Of a stretch of 64,000 bases of DNA, positions 52,403 through 63,600 are shown piece by piece. The DNA is from Rhizaria sp. SCN 62-66 (lineage: Eukaryota; Rhizaria, unplaced). The notes under the pieces are model-generated. The model saw nothing but the letters and a program-made list of their open reading frames with translations, did no database searches and was not told the DNA's origin. Where the stretch lies: positions 1-64,000 of the forward strand of contig MEDY01000094.1 of the NCBI GenBank assembly GCA_001724265.1, given 5' to 3'. The translations under genes and the position numbers were made by a program. Position 1 is the first letter of the stretch, and each line of letters opens with the position of its first letter.

Positions 52403-54434
52403 ATGTCTGACGGTCTTCCGTTCTTGCCTGGTTACAGGATTGAGACTAAGTCGGTACGTAGAACTTTCATATCCTCCACAATCACCTGAAATAGAAACCC
52501 GCTCGAGCGCCCTAAACCGTTGCCCGACGGTTTCCCCCATTTCGTCCCCACCGCCGCTGGTGTGCTTCATTATCTTGCTTTGCTTTTATTAATCTACTTG
52601 AACAAGACGCATTTATCCACACATGCGCTTTAAATCCGCATTTATGCCTTTGTCTCGCGTGAATCCTGTCCTTTGAACCGATCGCCAATCCGTTTCGCTC
52701 ACTGGCCCCACTTTCTCTCGTTACCGCTCCCTTGCGCCCCTCTCCCTTTCTATTCTTTCCTGTGTACCAAACACCCTTGTTGCCCTGGTGCAGAAGAACA
52801 TGCACCACAAGGCGCATTACTTCGACGTTAACAATGGCATCCGCACCAATGTCGTTCGTGACCCCCTGGCCGTTGTTGCCCCAGCTGACCCCCTCGCCAT
52901 GACCTCTGGCTCCGCCACTGGTGGCGCTGGCGCGTACTTCGACTCCGTCGGCCGCACTTCTTCCTCCGCCATCGGCGCTGGCTCCACTGGCTCGCTTGCA
53001 GGCGGCAACGCCACCGGCGCCGTCGGCGAGGGCGTGCCCTCGTGGGTTGCGCTCGACCGCAAGGTGCTGCGCTTCTACGGCTACTTCAAGGAGGCCGTGT
53101 TCTCGTCCCCTTCTGAGAACTTCCGCGTGCGTAAGTGCATCGTGTACTACTACCTCGAGGACGACTCCCTGCACATCGCTGAGCCCAAGATCGAGAACTC
53201 CGGTATCCCCCAGGGCGTCTTCATCAAGCGCCACCGCGTGCCCAAGGCCTCTGGCGAGTTCGTCGGCGTCCCCGACCTCGCCATCGGCGCCGACCTCGCC
53301 CTCTACGGCCGCCACTTTCACCTCTACGACTGCGACGCCTTCACGCGCGCGTTCTACGAGTCCAACGGCCGCCCGCTCGGCGAGCCCGAGGAGGCGCCCC
53401 TCGACCCCTTCACCAAGAAGAACACCGTCAAGACGACGAGCCACAACAAGCTGATGCACCCGCACAAGGAGTTCATGGAGGCCTCGCTGGGTAAGTCGAT
53501 GTACGGCACCGACATCGAGGGCACGCAGAAGTTCCTGCGCAACGACGGCAAGGTGCTGCGCTTCTACGCCATCTGGTCCGACCCTAACCTCTTCGGCGAG
53601 AAGCAGGCCTTCGTGGTCCACTTCTTCCTGGCCGACGACACGGTCGAGGTGCTCGAAGTGCAGCAACCCAACTCGGGCCGCGACCCCTTCCCGGCGCTCA
53701 TCAAGCGCGGCAAGCTGCCCAAAAACTACAAGGACCACACGGCCGACATGGCGAGCATCGGCTGGCAGCGCGACAAGGAGGTGCGCTACTACACCGAGGC
53801 CGACTTCCGCGTCGGCGACTACATCACCGCCTACGGCCGCAAGCTCTTCCTTTGCGGCGCGGACCGTTTCACGCAGGAGTTCTACATGGAGAACTTCGGC
53901 ATGACGGCGGCCGACTTCCCGCGCCTGTGCATGGACGACGAGGCCGAGACCGTGCCGCGCCTGCTGCCGCCTGCGCACACCGGCTTCGGCTCCGAGGAGG
54001 ACTCGCTCGGCTCCTTCCTCTACCTTATGCCCAAGATCCCCAAGCAGGACTTCAAGAAGCTCATGGAGAACGACGGGCTATCGCTGCGCTTCGCTGCCAC
54101 GTTCGTGAACCCGCAGCCCGAGGACCGCGACCGCCGCTTCGTGATCACGTACTTCCTCAACAACGACACGATGAGCATCTTCGAGAAGTTTGACCGCAAC
54201 TCTGGCTTCGTCGGCGGCAAGTTCCTCGAGCGCATGCGCTGCAAGAACGAGGCCTCGGGCGAGTACTTCAAGCCCTCTGATCTCTACGCCGGCGCCCAGG
54301 TCACCGTCAACAGCTTCAAGTTCAAGCTCGTCGACGCCGACGACTCGACGATCGAGTTCATGCGCCAGAACCCCCGCGTGTTCGGCTCCGTGCTTGATGC
54401 TCAGGACGCGTACCTCAACTCTGCGCGCCAGTAA
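52403..54434 (+). CDS. EFHC1: EFHC1/Rib72-type axonemal protein (three DM10 domains)
   Basis: Exons 52403-52453 and 52794-54434, phase 0, 340-nt intron (GTACGT...TGCAG); 563 aa. A microtubule inner protein of ciliary doublets. The short first exon gives MSDGLPFLPGY, matching the conserved N-terminal GLPFLPG of EFHC1. Three DM10 domains follow, at about residues 100-210, 245-365 and 430-545. Each has the VLRFYxxF, (Y/F)YLxDDTxxIxE, NSGxxxGxFIKR and (Y/F)xVxDxDxxTxxF pattern. The family usually ends with EF-hand motifs (human EFHC1 about 640 aa). This protein stops directly after DM10-3, so it lacks EF hands. Its presence argues that the organism builds motile cilia or flagella. Codon use is strongly biased to C/G endings. 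Confidence 0.95.
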
Positions 54435-55083
54435 GCGAGCGATCGACGAGCAAGCTAAGCAACTATTCACGCCTTAAGTTGTCGAGGGCAATATTTGACA
54501 ACGGGACATAAACGTGCATGCGTGCTTTAAGTAAAACGAAAGCATCGTTCTTGTCTCTCTTGTCTTGTCGTTGAAGTCATCGATTATTTCGTGTCTTTTG
54601 TCTTGGTCCTAGTCTTTTGGGAACATGAAAACAGTAACAAAACAACACCACACGCACAAACAAATTCTCTTGATCTAATCTCGTGCTCACTAGCATTGTA
54701 TTCGTAGTCCGGATATGTGTCCTAGTTGGATACGATTACGATTAATAACTTGATTGTTGTCGCCGTATCGGCAGCGGCCTGCGACGGCGCGCGACCGGCC
54801 TACTCTAGCTCTAGATAACATATGATGATTACTCGCACAATCATACGTATTAAGACGTACTTGATATAGACGTATAATAGGAATAATACGAAGAACAAAA
54901 AAGAACAAAAACACCTGATAAAAAAACAAACCAATATTACCTAACAATACACTTTGTACAATTTGTTGATTCAATCGTATCTTAAGCTCAACAAACGCGC
55001 TCAACAAACGCGTGCAGTTTTTGCTTATCTACCAGTCTGTCTCTGTCCTTCACTTATTTCTTTCGATGATAGTGCGCCTGCGG
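54435..55083. other. Convergent AT-rich spacer
   Basis: 3' flanks of the EFHC1-like gene (+) and XAP5 (-). CGCTCAACAAACGCG occurs around 54995-55013 as a short direct duplication of CTCAACAAACGCG. No gene seen. Confidence 0.5.
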
Positions 55084-56333
55084 TCACCGCACTTCCCTGC
55101 CGTGGATGGTGTACTTGTCGTAGGTCTTGGCCGGGTCGTAGACCTCCCAGCGCGTGGCAGGGAAGATGTGTTTGTTGCGCTCGTACCAGGCGCGCGTGAG
55201 CACCTTGCCAGCGTGCGACTCGTCCTTTTCCACGCGCGCGTCGCCTAGCAGGCGCACGTCCTCGTGCACGTCAAAGCAGAATAGCGGGCCTGACTTGCCG
55301 CGCGCCTTTGTCACGATCAGATCGTGGAACGTGTAGTGGTGGGGGATGATCAGGTCCTCCTTGATGTACATCATCGACTCAGCCGAGAGCTTGCGCAGCT
55401 CGCTGAATCGGTCCGAAAGCGTCGCGCGCACCTTGTCCAGGAACTGCTCGATCGTGGAGCCCTTTGTGACGCGGATCACGTTGCGGTGGCCCGAGCCGTC
55501 CCAGTACGAGTACACGATCTCGATGACCTCCTTCTTCTCCGCCTCGACTTTGGCCGCCCATTGCGCCTCCAGCGTCCGCCGCAGCGCCGCCTCCTCCTCC
55601 TCGCGCGCGCGATCGGGCAGGAAGTCCGTCGCCGCCGTGGGGTCCTTGCTCACAGTCACCTTGCCCGCAGGCTTGTTCGCGGCAGGCTTGTCGCTGTCAG
55701 CCTCTGCGCTCGCCACAGCTGCGGCGGTCGCCTCCGCGGCCGGCTTGGACTTGGCCTTGCTCTTGGGCAGCGGGAGCTCGAAGTCGGCGTCGCCGTCGTC
55801 GCCATCTGCATCGAACGACAGGAAGCTCATGTCCTGTTTCTGCTGAGCTGCGCGGTGGCGCTTCGCGGCCTGGGCGATCTCGGCCTCGGCGGCGGCCGCG
55901 GCGGCCGCGGCCTGCGCGGAGGCGGCCTCGGCGTTCTCGACAATCTGGCGCTGCTGCTTGTACGCCTCTGCGGTCATCAGACCGACGGTGGCGGACTTAA
56001 ACTGGCTCTCGAGGAACGCGTCGTGAGTCGCGAACTTGTCCTCTGCACACAAAAGCAAAGCAATGAAGCATGATGTCATTTTATGGTAAGTGTGGAGAAA
56101 AAAGTCGTAGCGCATGTCTCAAAGATAATAGTTCAAATTTAGATAGCAGAGTACAAGTTTGGGAGAACTTGAGTGAGTTTTGTCGACATACCAGTGAGCA
56201 TGAAGGATGACTTCGAAGCCTCGTTCTTGATGTCGGCCTTGCGGCGCTCAAGCTGCTCAACTTGAGCAGCGCGCTGCTTCTCAAGCTGGCGCACGCGCTC
56301 AGCATTGGCCTTAGTACCCTTGTACTCGGCCAT
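55084..56333 (-). CDS. XAP5: XAP5 / FAM50 family nuclear protein
   Basis: Exons 56192-56333 and 55084-56042 (minus strand), 149-nt intron (GTATGT...TGCAG), joining SFMLT to [10 protein letters not shown]; 366 aa, TGA. FAM50/XAP5 is a conserved nuclear, spliceosome-associated protein, and in some species a regulator of cilia and circadian genes. It begins MAEYKG, has a long charged coiled coil (about residues 5-120), then SSLSF-like MSFLSFDAD and the FLPDREREEEE-type block ([17 protein letters not shown]). The conserved C-terminal domain is [67 protein letters not shown] and [17 protein letters not shown]. It ends in [10 protein letters not shown], close to the human end. This gene carries the only GTATGT donor among the nine introns found. 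Confidence 0.95.
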
Positions 56334-56989
56334 AGAAGCAGAAAGACACTGCAACGGCAGCGAAGAACAGCGTTTGTCATGGTGAGTAAGATAAGGGGGG
56401 AGCGAAGGAACAATGAGATATGTGAAAGCATAGATAAAGATAAAATGCCGCAACAACTCGCCTAACAGTACAACACGTTATAAGGAGTCTGAAAATGTTG
56501 CTTGAAGCAATATGATGGAGAGCAAAATTTCGCGTAATCGGACGAAATAGAGCGTGATGTCCAGATCAACATAGTACTGTGGGGAAGAGGGACCCTGAGA
56601 ATCAAGGACAGATCAATGACTGATATGAAATTAAATACGGATCATGGCCTATATGACACGCTAATATCAACCATCCAGTCATATGACTATTTAACGAAGA
56701 ATAGACTGTGATCGAGAGTGCTTTTTCGAGACAGGTCTTGACGGCTGCCACTACCACACCGCGCAGCAAACCGACGCCGTCCGAGGCAAGTCTGACCTCA
56801 ATGATCTATAGCGTCTCTATTGTCGGTAAGAATCGCATTTAAGCGGTGCATCCGTATTTTTTTAGAAGCAAACTTTATACTCGCTTTATTCGATATCTCT
56901 CCTTATCGCTTTCACATGTCTACGACTTCCTTACTCACCCGCTCCCGGCTTTTCCCCAACCATCCTTGTTCCTCGCTTTTCTACAGCCT
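56334..56989. other. Divergent spacer with probable 5'UTR intron
   Basis: AT-rich. A donor-like GTAAGA at 56825 and an acceptor-like TTTTCTACAG ending at 56986 would place an intron in the leader of the 67-aa gene. Confidence 0.4.
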
Positions 56990-57193
56990 ATGTTCCTGGA
57001 CAAGCGCAACGACGAGAACAACGCTCCTCCTTCCAGCAGTGGCTTTGGCCCCTTTATCGCGATTGTGCTGGCGATCCGCTTCCTCCCCACTGCGTGGGCG
57101 TGGTGGAAGGGCGGCGACAAGTACCTCACCACCGGCGTCACCCCCGAGCAGTTCGCCGCCGAGGAGAAGCGCCTCAGCAACCGCCCCATCTAA
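56990..57193 (+). CDS. Small single-pass membrane protein, unknown
   Basis: 67 aa from ATG 56990 to TAA. It begins FLDKRNDENNAPP (polar), then one hydrophobic helix (GPFIAIVLAIRFLPTAWAWW, about residues 21-40), then a short polar tail with TTGVTPEQFAAEEKRL. Third positions are mostly C/G, unlike the surrounding DNA, which supports real coding. An acceptor-like CTACAG three bases before the ATG suggests a 5'UTR intron. If instead an upstream exon supplies the start, the tested join through GTAAGA at 56825 gives the wrong frame. Small mitochondrial or ER accessory subunits look like this, but I recognise no family. Confidence 0.6.
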   Translation: MFLDKRNDENNAPPSSSGFGPFIAIVLAIRFLPTAWAWWKGGDKYLTTGVTPEQFAAEEKRLSNRPI

Positions 57194-58023
57194 GCGCGCA
57201 CGCCCCAATCTCGCGCTTGTACACGGGGATTTGCGCGCACACGCTTGGATGCGATGACGGCAAGGCACAGCTGCACTGCTGCCTCAGCTAGAGCTCAATG
57301 CTGCTGAGTCTGTCGTGTCGACCACGCTGCGCTACACGCGACCGCTAGAGTCCTAGCGGACGTCCAGCGACGTGCAGAATGTGATGACGTGAGTGTGCGA
57401 CCTCGATATTATTTAGACCTAATCCTATGATCACCAATAACGTATCTAAGGCAAAACAAACGCTGTAAATAGGTTGCTGCAACAACTGCTGCTGCCATCT
57501 GTACACGTCTGTTGAACCACAAACAACATTTAATCAACAACAATACAAACAAATACAACCATTTATGCGAAAACACAATCGAGGCTTTTAGAATATTAGT
57601 TTTTTTGCTTTATAGACTACGAAATAAACAGCAGCGCTGCCCTCCTAAGCCCCCTCTACGTTCTCGGCACCCTCGATGCACGCGTCAGCGACGGCCCCAC
57701 TCATCCGGTGCGGCGCTCAAACGCGCGAAACACGGCATAACAGAACACAGGAGTTGAAGAAAAGCAAACAGGGCACACCAAAAAAAAGAAACAATGAAAT
57801 ACGAGACGAAAAAAAAAACCTACACGATAACTCTACATGAGCAGGGCGCTTGCGGCCTCAAGAGTGCAGCGCAGCCCTGGCTCCGACGACTCAAAACAAG
57901 CACACAGATACTATAATAGGTCGCTGCCGCCGCACGTACTCGCCGGCGACAGCGCTTCGTTGTTGTTATACAGTGTACAACACTATTACTGCCATTGCTC
58001 GCCGCAGCGCGCCTAGACCGCTC
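57194..58023. other. Convergent spacer
   Basis: Mostly AT-rich with A-runs (about 57778-57825). A weakly GC-rich patch at 57640-57735 has no recognisable gene. Confidence 0.5.
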
Positions 58024-58911
58024 TTAGACCGCGCCCGCCGCGCCGCCGCGCCCGCCGCGGAAGCCGCCGCGCCCGCCGCGATAGCCGCCGCGACCCTCGC
58101 CGCCGGCGTTGTTGTTGTTGTGGTGGTGGTAGCCGCCCCGGCCGCCGGCGCCGCCGCGGGCCCCGCCGCGGCCACCGCGGAAGCCGCCGCGGCCCTCGCC
58201 GTAGTGCGGGCGGTCGTGGCCCTCGCGCGCCTGCGCGGCGTGCGCAGCCTGGTCCTCCTTGACCTTGTCGAGGACCTCCTCGGACACCTGCATGTACCTG
58301 CAGAGGGAGGTGGCGACAGAGAGTGCAACAACAACAAAAAAGAGATTTACAGAGTGATGATGAGAATAAATCAATATGAAAGTTTGTCATAATACCGACG
58401 GAAGTTTGATTGATGTGTTCGTTCAGTTTCTCCTCCAACTGTGACCTTGATGGCGAGATATAGGGCGGGGAGTGACGTACTTGATGGTGGAGCCGCGGAT
58501 GAAGACCTCGGAGAGCTGCCAGAAGCGCTGGCCGTCGCGCGAGGTGCAAATGGCCTCCTTAAGGTGCACGTTCATCCACGCGTCGACGGAAACGAGGTAG
58601 CCGTTGAATGTCTCGCCGTTGCGGAGCTCAATGAGCTAAGAAGCGAAGCAAGTGAGTGAGAGCGAAGATAGATTGAGTGAGCGAGAGAGTCGATCAGAGC
58701 AGAGGAGAAAGTATGCGGGAGAGAGATGATATTAAGTGCAGAGTGGACGTGATGCGTACCAGAGAGTTCCCGAGCGCAGCGCGCAGGAGGTGAAGGGGAA
58801 GCTGTGTGCAAAGCGCAGCGCAGGGGAGAAGACAGAAAGGGAGGAAAGTTAGAAAACGTTCGATTGCGAGAAGTGTGTGTGGTGAGAGTGGGTCACTGCG
58901 AGACGTACCAT
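58024..58911 (-). CDS. LSM4: LSM4, U6 snRNA / mRNA-decay Sm-like protein
   Basis: Four exons on the minus strand: 58909-58911 (only the ATG), 58760-58801, 58481-58635 and 58024-58297; 157 aa, TAA. Donors are GTACGT, GTACGC and GTACGT. LSM4 is a subunit of the LSM2-8 ring on U6 snRNA and the LSM1-7 ring in mRNA decapping. The joined protein reads [57 protein letters not shown] and [20 protein letters not shown], aligning closely with human LSM4 ([39 protein letters not shown]). The C-terminus is an RGG-rich tail ([11 protein letters not shown] repeats, with HHHNNNN), as in other LSM4 proteins. The reading frame is closed across all three junctions, which fixes the exon borders. Confidence 0.95.
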
Positions 58912-59324
58912 GAATCGAAGAGTCTAACTCAGTAATTACGATCGAAAATGGGATGTCGACACAGCTGAGACGCCGGAGGATCTACAACTGACTGTGTGTG
59001 GGGAAGAATATCGGGGGAAGAGCGAGAACCACATTCGAACAAGGTGAGACAACCGACAGGCAAGAGAACGACAATCAAAGCACATCTATCGACTTTTGAC
59101 GGAACACAAATAAAACCATAAAGATAAAACGCCTCAAAAAAACTAGGACAATATGAAAGCATGATATACCAGTGAACGATCGGACTGGGAGAAGCTCTTT
59201 CTTGGCACGATTCGCTGGACCACGGTCGCTTCCCGTTGGGATGCGCAAACGCGGGTGAGGTGCAACCTTGTCTTTGGTATCCCGGTGTCAACCATCCTAC
59301 GTTTGCGTAGAAACTGTGTTCGCG
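58912..59324. other. Divergent spacer, LSM4 / SELENOT-like
   Basis: Moderately AT-rich with no clear element. Acceptor-like sequence near the SELENOT start is weak. Confidence 0.45.
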
Positions 59325-59950
59325 ATGAAGCCCTCTACTTTGGCTACTCTCCTCGTTTTTGTTTTGGCTGCTGTGATGCAGGACGTGTGGCGCGCCAACA
59401 ACCTTGCTGCCCAGGCGCAGATCCGTCAAGAAGAGACCGCAGTCGCCGCAGGCACCTCTACCCCCGGTGTCGTGTCCTCTGTGTCCAACTACCTTGACGC
59501 CAGCTCTGGCCAGCGCGTGCACGTTGCCTTCTGCTCCAGCTGCGGCTTCGGCAACAAGTACATCGAGCTCAAGAGCGCGATCGAGAACTCGGTGCCGGGC
59601 ATCGAGGTCTCCGGCTCCACCTACCCTCTCCCGCTCTGGAAGACCGCCGTGTCTTGGCTGCTTTGGCTTGCCGCGCCGCTCATCTACTTTGGCCACGAGA
59701 CCTTCTTTGCTGCCACCAACCTCCCCATGCCCGAAATTGTCAAGAAGATCAAGGTACGTTCTCGCATTGCATTCCTATGAAGCAACCACTTATGTGGAGA
59801 ATACCTCGATCATATCATCTCTCATTGCACGTTGGTAGATGTATTGTGTATTGCACTCTGCTTATTTTTTTATCGTCTCTTTCTATGCTATTTTCTTATC
59901 ACGACCTCTTGCTACCTTCTCTGTTGTTCTCTTCGTTCCCCGAATCGCCC

Positions 59951-59989
<39 letters not shown>

Positions 59990-60186
59990 GTTACGGCTAC
60001 CAGGCCGCGATGGCTGGCTTCTACCTTGGCACAATGCTGTCCTCGCGCTTTACCAACTCCGGCGCGTTCGAAGTCGCTTTCGACGGCGCGCTGCTCTTCT
60101 CGCGCCTCGCCACCGGCGCCTTCCCTGTGCCCGCCGACATCGCAGGTCTCGTCAAGGAGGGCCTCGCCGCGGGGGGGCACGCGTGA
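59325..60186 (+). CDS. SELENOT: Selenoprotein T homologue, Cys form
   Basis: Exons 59325-59753 and 59989-60186, phase 0, 235-nt intron (GTACGT...CACAG); 208 aa, TGA. An ER-membrane thioredoxin-like oxidoreductase of the SelT/SelW/SelH (Rdx) family. It has an N-terminal hydrophobic signal (ATLLVFVLAAVM). The redox site is HVAFCSSCGFGNKY at about residues 66-79, where animal SelT has CVSU, so cysteine replaces selenocysteine and no SECIS is needed. IENSVPGIEVSGSTYPLP matches the RYPDIRIEGENYLP region of SelT. A membrane hairpin follows (VSWLLWLAAPLIYFG and, in exon 2, YQAAMAGFYLGTML), then the conserved STGAFEI-type NSGAFEVAFDGALLFSRLATGAFP. Length is close to human SelT (195 aa). Confidence 0.92.
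59953..59987 (+). repeat. (AC)n microsatellite at a 3' splice site
   Basis: About 17 AC units run directly into the AG acceptor at 59987-59988 of the SELENOT intron, in the place of the usual pyrimidine tract. Confidence 0.95.
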
Positions 60187-60687
60187 GCGGGCGCATCACG
60201 GTGGACAGCGCGCTCTTTCTTTGTCTCTCTTTGGCCGGGGCTGCGAGGAGGGAGCGGGCGACGAGTCTGGTAATGCTGCCGATGTGGTAACGCTCACAAA
60301 GTGACTGACTGCGAAGTGACGAGCTGTGATGTAACCTTGTGAGTGGACACGGCGTATTGTGGCCATGCGCTCGATGATTCGCGAGTAAGTTATCAAAATA
60401 CAATAGATCTCTTTTACTCAAAGAATAATCAAACAATGAACATTGTGTATACGCTGTGATGTGACAACAAAGTGTCATCAACACTGATGGAGGCAGACTA
60501 GATAGTGATAGAAAATGGTACAGTACAATCTTAAACTCGAGGCTAAAGTAACAAGGAAAAAAAATGTTCTTCATAAATCAAAACAAAACGACCATGCATA
60601 TCAACACTAGGATTGAAATTCCATGGCACTAAAAAACGTGTGGAGTTACTCATGAACGCCTACTCGCAGCACAGTTAAGGAACGGAC
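60187..60687. other. Convergent spacer
   Basis: 3' flanks of the SELENOT-like gene (+) and the right-edge gene (-); AT-rich from 60300. Nothing recognised. Confidence 0.5.
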
Positions 60688-63600
60688 TTAGCGACGACCG
60701 GTCTTGCCATTCTTCGCTGGCGTCCCAAACGCGGAGCTCCCCGCGCCCGCACCGACACCAACGCCGGCGCCCGCAGCGAAACCGCCCGCGCCGCCCTTGT
60801 GCGGTGTCGGCGGCAGCGACCGGCCCCCGCGGCCCGCGGCCCCCGCCCCCGACGCAGCCGCCGCCGCCGCCGCCTCCGCCTCGGCCGCGGCGGCCGCCTG
60901 CTCCTCGGCAACAACAGCTGCCGCGGCCGCCGCGGCCGCCGCGCCGCCGCCGGTCTTGCCCAGCTCTGCAAGCCCGCGGACGTGGAGGCGCAGCTCGCGG
61001 CGCGCGTCGAGCAGCGTCGAGGCCGCGCCCCAGCCGCCCGCCGCCAGACGCGCCGCAGCATAGAGGCGCGCCACAGCGGGCGCCAATGCGGCAACGGCGG
61101 CCGCGGGCGACGGCGCGGCCGCGGCGCGAACGGCGGCGGCCGCGGACAGGGACGCCAGCGCGCGAGCCGTGTTCGTCAGCAAAGGCAGCGGCGGCGCGGC
61201 AGAGGCAGAGGCGACAGAGACGGCGGCGGCAGAGGAAGAGGAGGAGAAAGGCAGAGAGCGGCGGTGCGGCGAGTGGCTCCGAGCAAGATTGTGCGGGTTG
61301 GAGTTGCCGCCGCCGCTGCCGCTGCCACTGCCGCTGAAGAGCGAGGTGACGGTGTTATGGGGCCACGGCCACGTGTCGCTGAAGCTCTCGTCCCCGCCAA
61401 TCGCGGCAGCAGCGTTCGCGGCGGCGGAGGCTATGTCAGCGGCGGCCGCAGAGACCACGTCGAAGTGACCGTGGGCCAAAAGGTGCGACTAAGACCGTGA
61501 AGTGTACGACTGCGGGCGCGACGACGGCCGCGAGCGTTGACCGTGAGCAGCAGAGTGACCGTGGGCCCCGTGATAGTGATGATGAGGGTGATGCATATGC
61601 TGCTGCTGCTGTTGCTGCAAGAGCAGCTGCGCCTGCATCTGCGGCAGCGCGGCGCGGTCGAGCAGCCCCGCGCTGGCGCTCTCCAGCGCCGCCAGCGTGC
61701 TCGCCAGCGCGCCCCGCGGCGGCGCCAGCGGGGCCCGGTGCACCGCCGGCAGCGCGGCCACGGAGCACTGCTGCGCGCACGAGAGGATCCAGCGCTCCAG
61801 CTCCGCCGCGGTCTCCGCGGCCGCCGCGGCGGCACCCTGGAACTGCTGCTGGTGTTGTTGTTGTTCCAGTTGCGGCGGCGCTGACTGGTCCCACAAGTCG
61901 CCCGCCAGCCCAGCGCCCGCGTTGGCGCCGGAGACCGCGGAGGCCTCGTCGTCAGCAGCGGCGGCCTGGAGCCTGGAGACGACCTCGGCGACGAGCGCGC
62001 GCGAGGCCGCGATCTCGGACGCGGCGGCGCTCTCCTCTGCGGGCGCCAGCGCGGTAGCGGCCGAGATGAGCGCGCTGAGGCAGCCCACCAGCACGGCCAA
62101 CGCGGGCGCCGCGGCAGAGGCTACGGCCGAGTCCGCGGCCGAGAGCGAGGGCAGCGCAGCCGCGACGGGCACAGGAGTCGCGGAGGTCGCGCTGTGAGCG
62201 CGCAGTGCGTGGGGGGGCGGCGGCGGGGCGGCGCCGGAGAGAGTGCTGGTGTCGATGCCGACGAGCAGCGTCGACACCACGTGCGAGTGCGCGCCAGTCG
62301 CACCGGCGCCGGCGCCGCTGCCGCTGTAGGCGACGCGCATGGGCTGGCCGCTGTGGCCGTGCGACTGCGAGTGCGCGTGCGACAGAGCAAGAGTGAGAGC
62401 CAGACCCGACGACTGCTGCTGCTGCTGCTGGCCAGTCTGCTGCCCATGTCGCATCTGCTGTTGCTGTTGCTGCAGCTTGACTGTGGTGAAGGCCGACTGC
62501 ACGAACGCCCTCGCGGCAGCGGGCGCGGGCAGCTCAGTCACGTACGCCAGCGCCATCGCCGCCGCTACGGCGCGCTTCTGCGCCTTGTACGCCAACACGC
62601 CGGCGAGATCGTCAGTGTTGACGTCTGCGTCCGCGTTACCGGCGCCGTCGCCGTCGCCGTCGTCGTCGCTGTCGCTGTCCGAGGAAGGCGGCGCGCCGGG
62701 CCCCGCCGCCGCGAGCGCGGCCGCCGAGGCCGCCGTGACGACGCACGCGCCCGGGAGCGCCCACGCCGGCGCCGGTCCGCCTGCTGCGGCCGCAGCGGCG
62801 GCGGCCGCGGAGGCCGGATCGCACAGCGCTGACGCAACCGTGACTGCAGCTTCGGACGCGGCCAGCGCGAGCGGCAGCGCAAGGGCCCACAGCCGCTCGG
62901 CGCTCGCCTCGTCCGCAGCAGCAGCAGCGGCGGCGGCGGCAGCGGCACTGGCGGAAGTGGAAGCACTGGCATGGTTCGGGTTGGCGTTGCCGTTGGTGTT
63001 TATTGTCGCGCCGCTCATGTCGGTGGTAAGGTCGCCGCCCCAGTCGCCCGAGGCCGCGGCCGCAGCGGCGCGCGAGTACTCGCCCAGCGAGGCGGGCAGG
63101 TCGCTGCCTTCGACGGCGGCAAGCCGGGCAGCGGCGGACGCGGCGGCCGCCTGGGCCGAGACCGCGGCGGCGGTGGCCGCGGCGAGGCGGCCGAGCGCGC
63201 CGGAGCCCGCGCTGCCGCAGCAGTCGTCGCCGTCAGGCGAGCCGTCGCCGTTGCCGCTGTTGTTACTGTTGTTGTTGTTGCTGCTGCTGAGCTCAAAGTG
63301 GGAGCGCGTATCACGGTGCAACAGCGACTGCGAGTGAACATGCGACTGCGGCTGTGCGGGCGAGACTGGGTCAGAGCCGAGCAGCGCTGCGAGCGTGTTG
63401 ACGGTCTCCACCGCGGCGGCCACGGTGCGCGGCAGCTGCCAAAGCAACAGGTTCGGCTCGTCGCCCCCGCAGTCAGCGCCCTTGCCGGCGGCACTCGGGG
63501 ACTGGCTGCCGTTCGCCACGGCAACGGGCGACGGCGAGTGCGACAGCCTGGGATCGTTGTCGCCTGATAGGGCGAATGAGGCCGATAAGTCGCGCACCAC

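Noticed and set aside
52512-53978. 488-codon minus frame opposite EFHC1
   Set aside because: Antisense shadow. The plus strand has three clear DM10 domains and a confirmed splice frame.
60184-60186. Selenocysteine UGA in the SELENOT homologue
   Set aside because: The redox site is already CSSC, and the TGA is at the normal end of the protein, so it is an ordinary stop.
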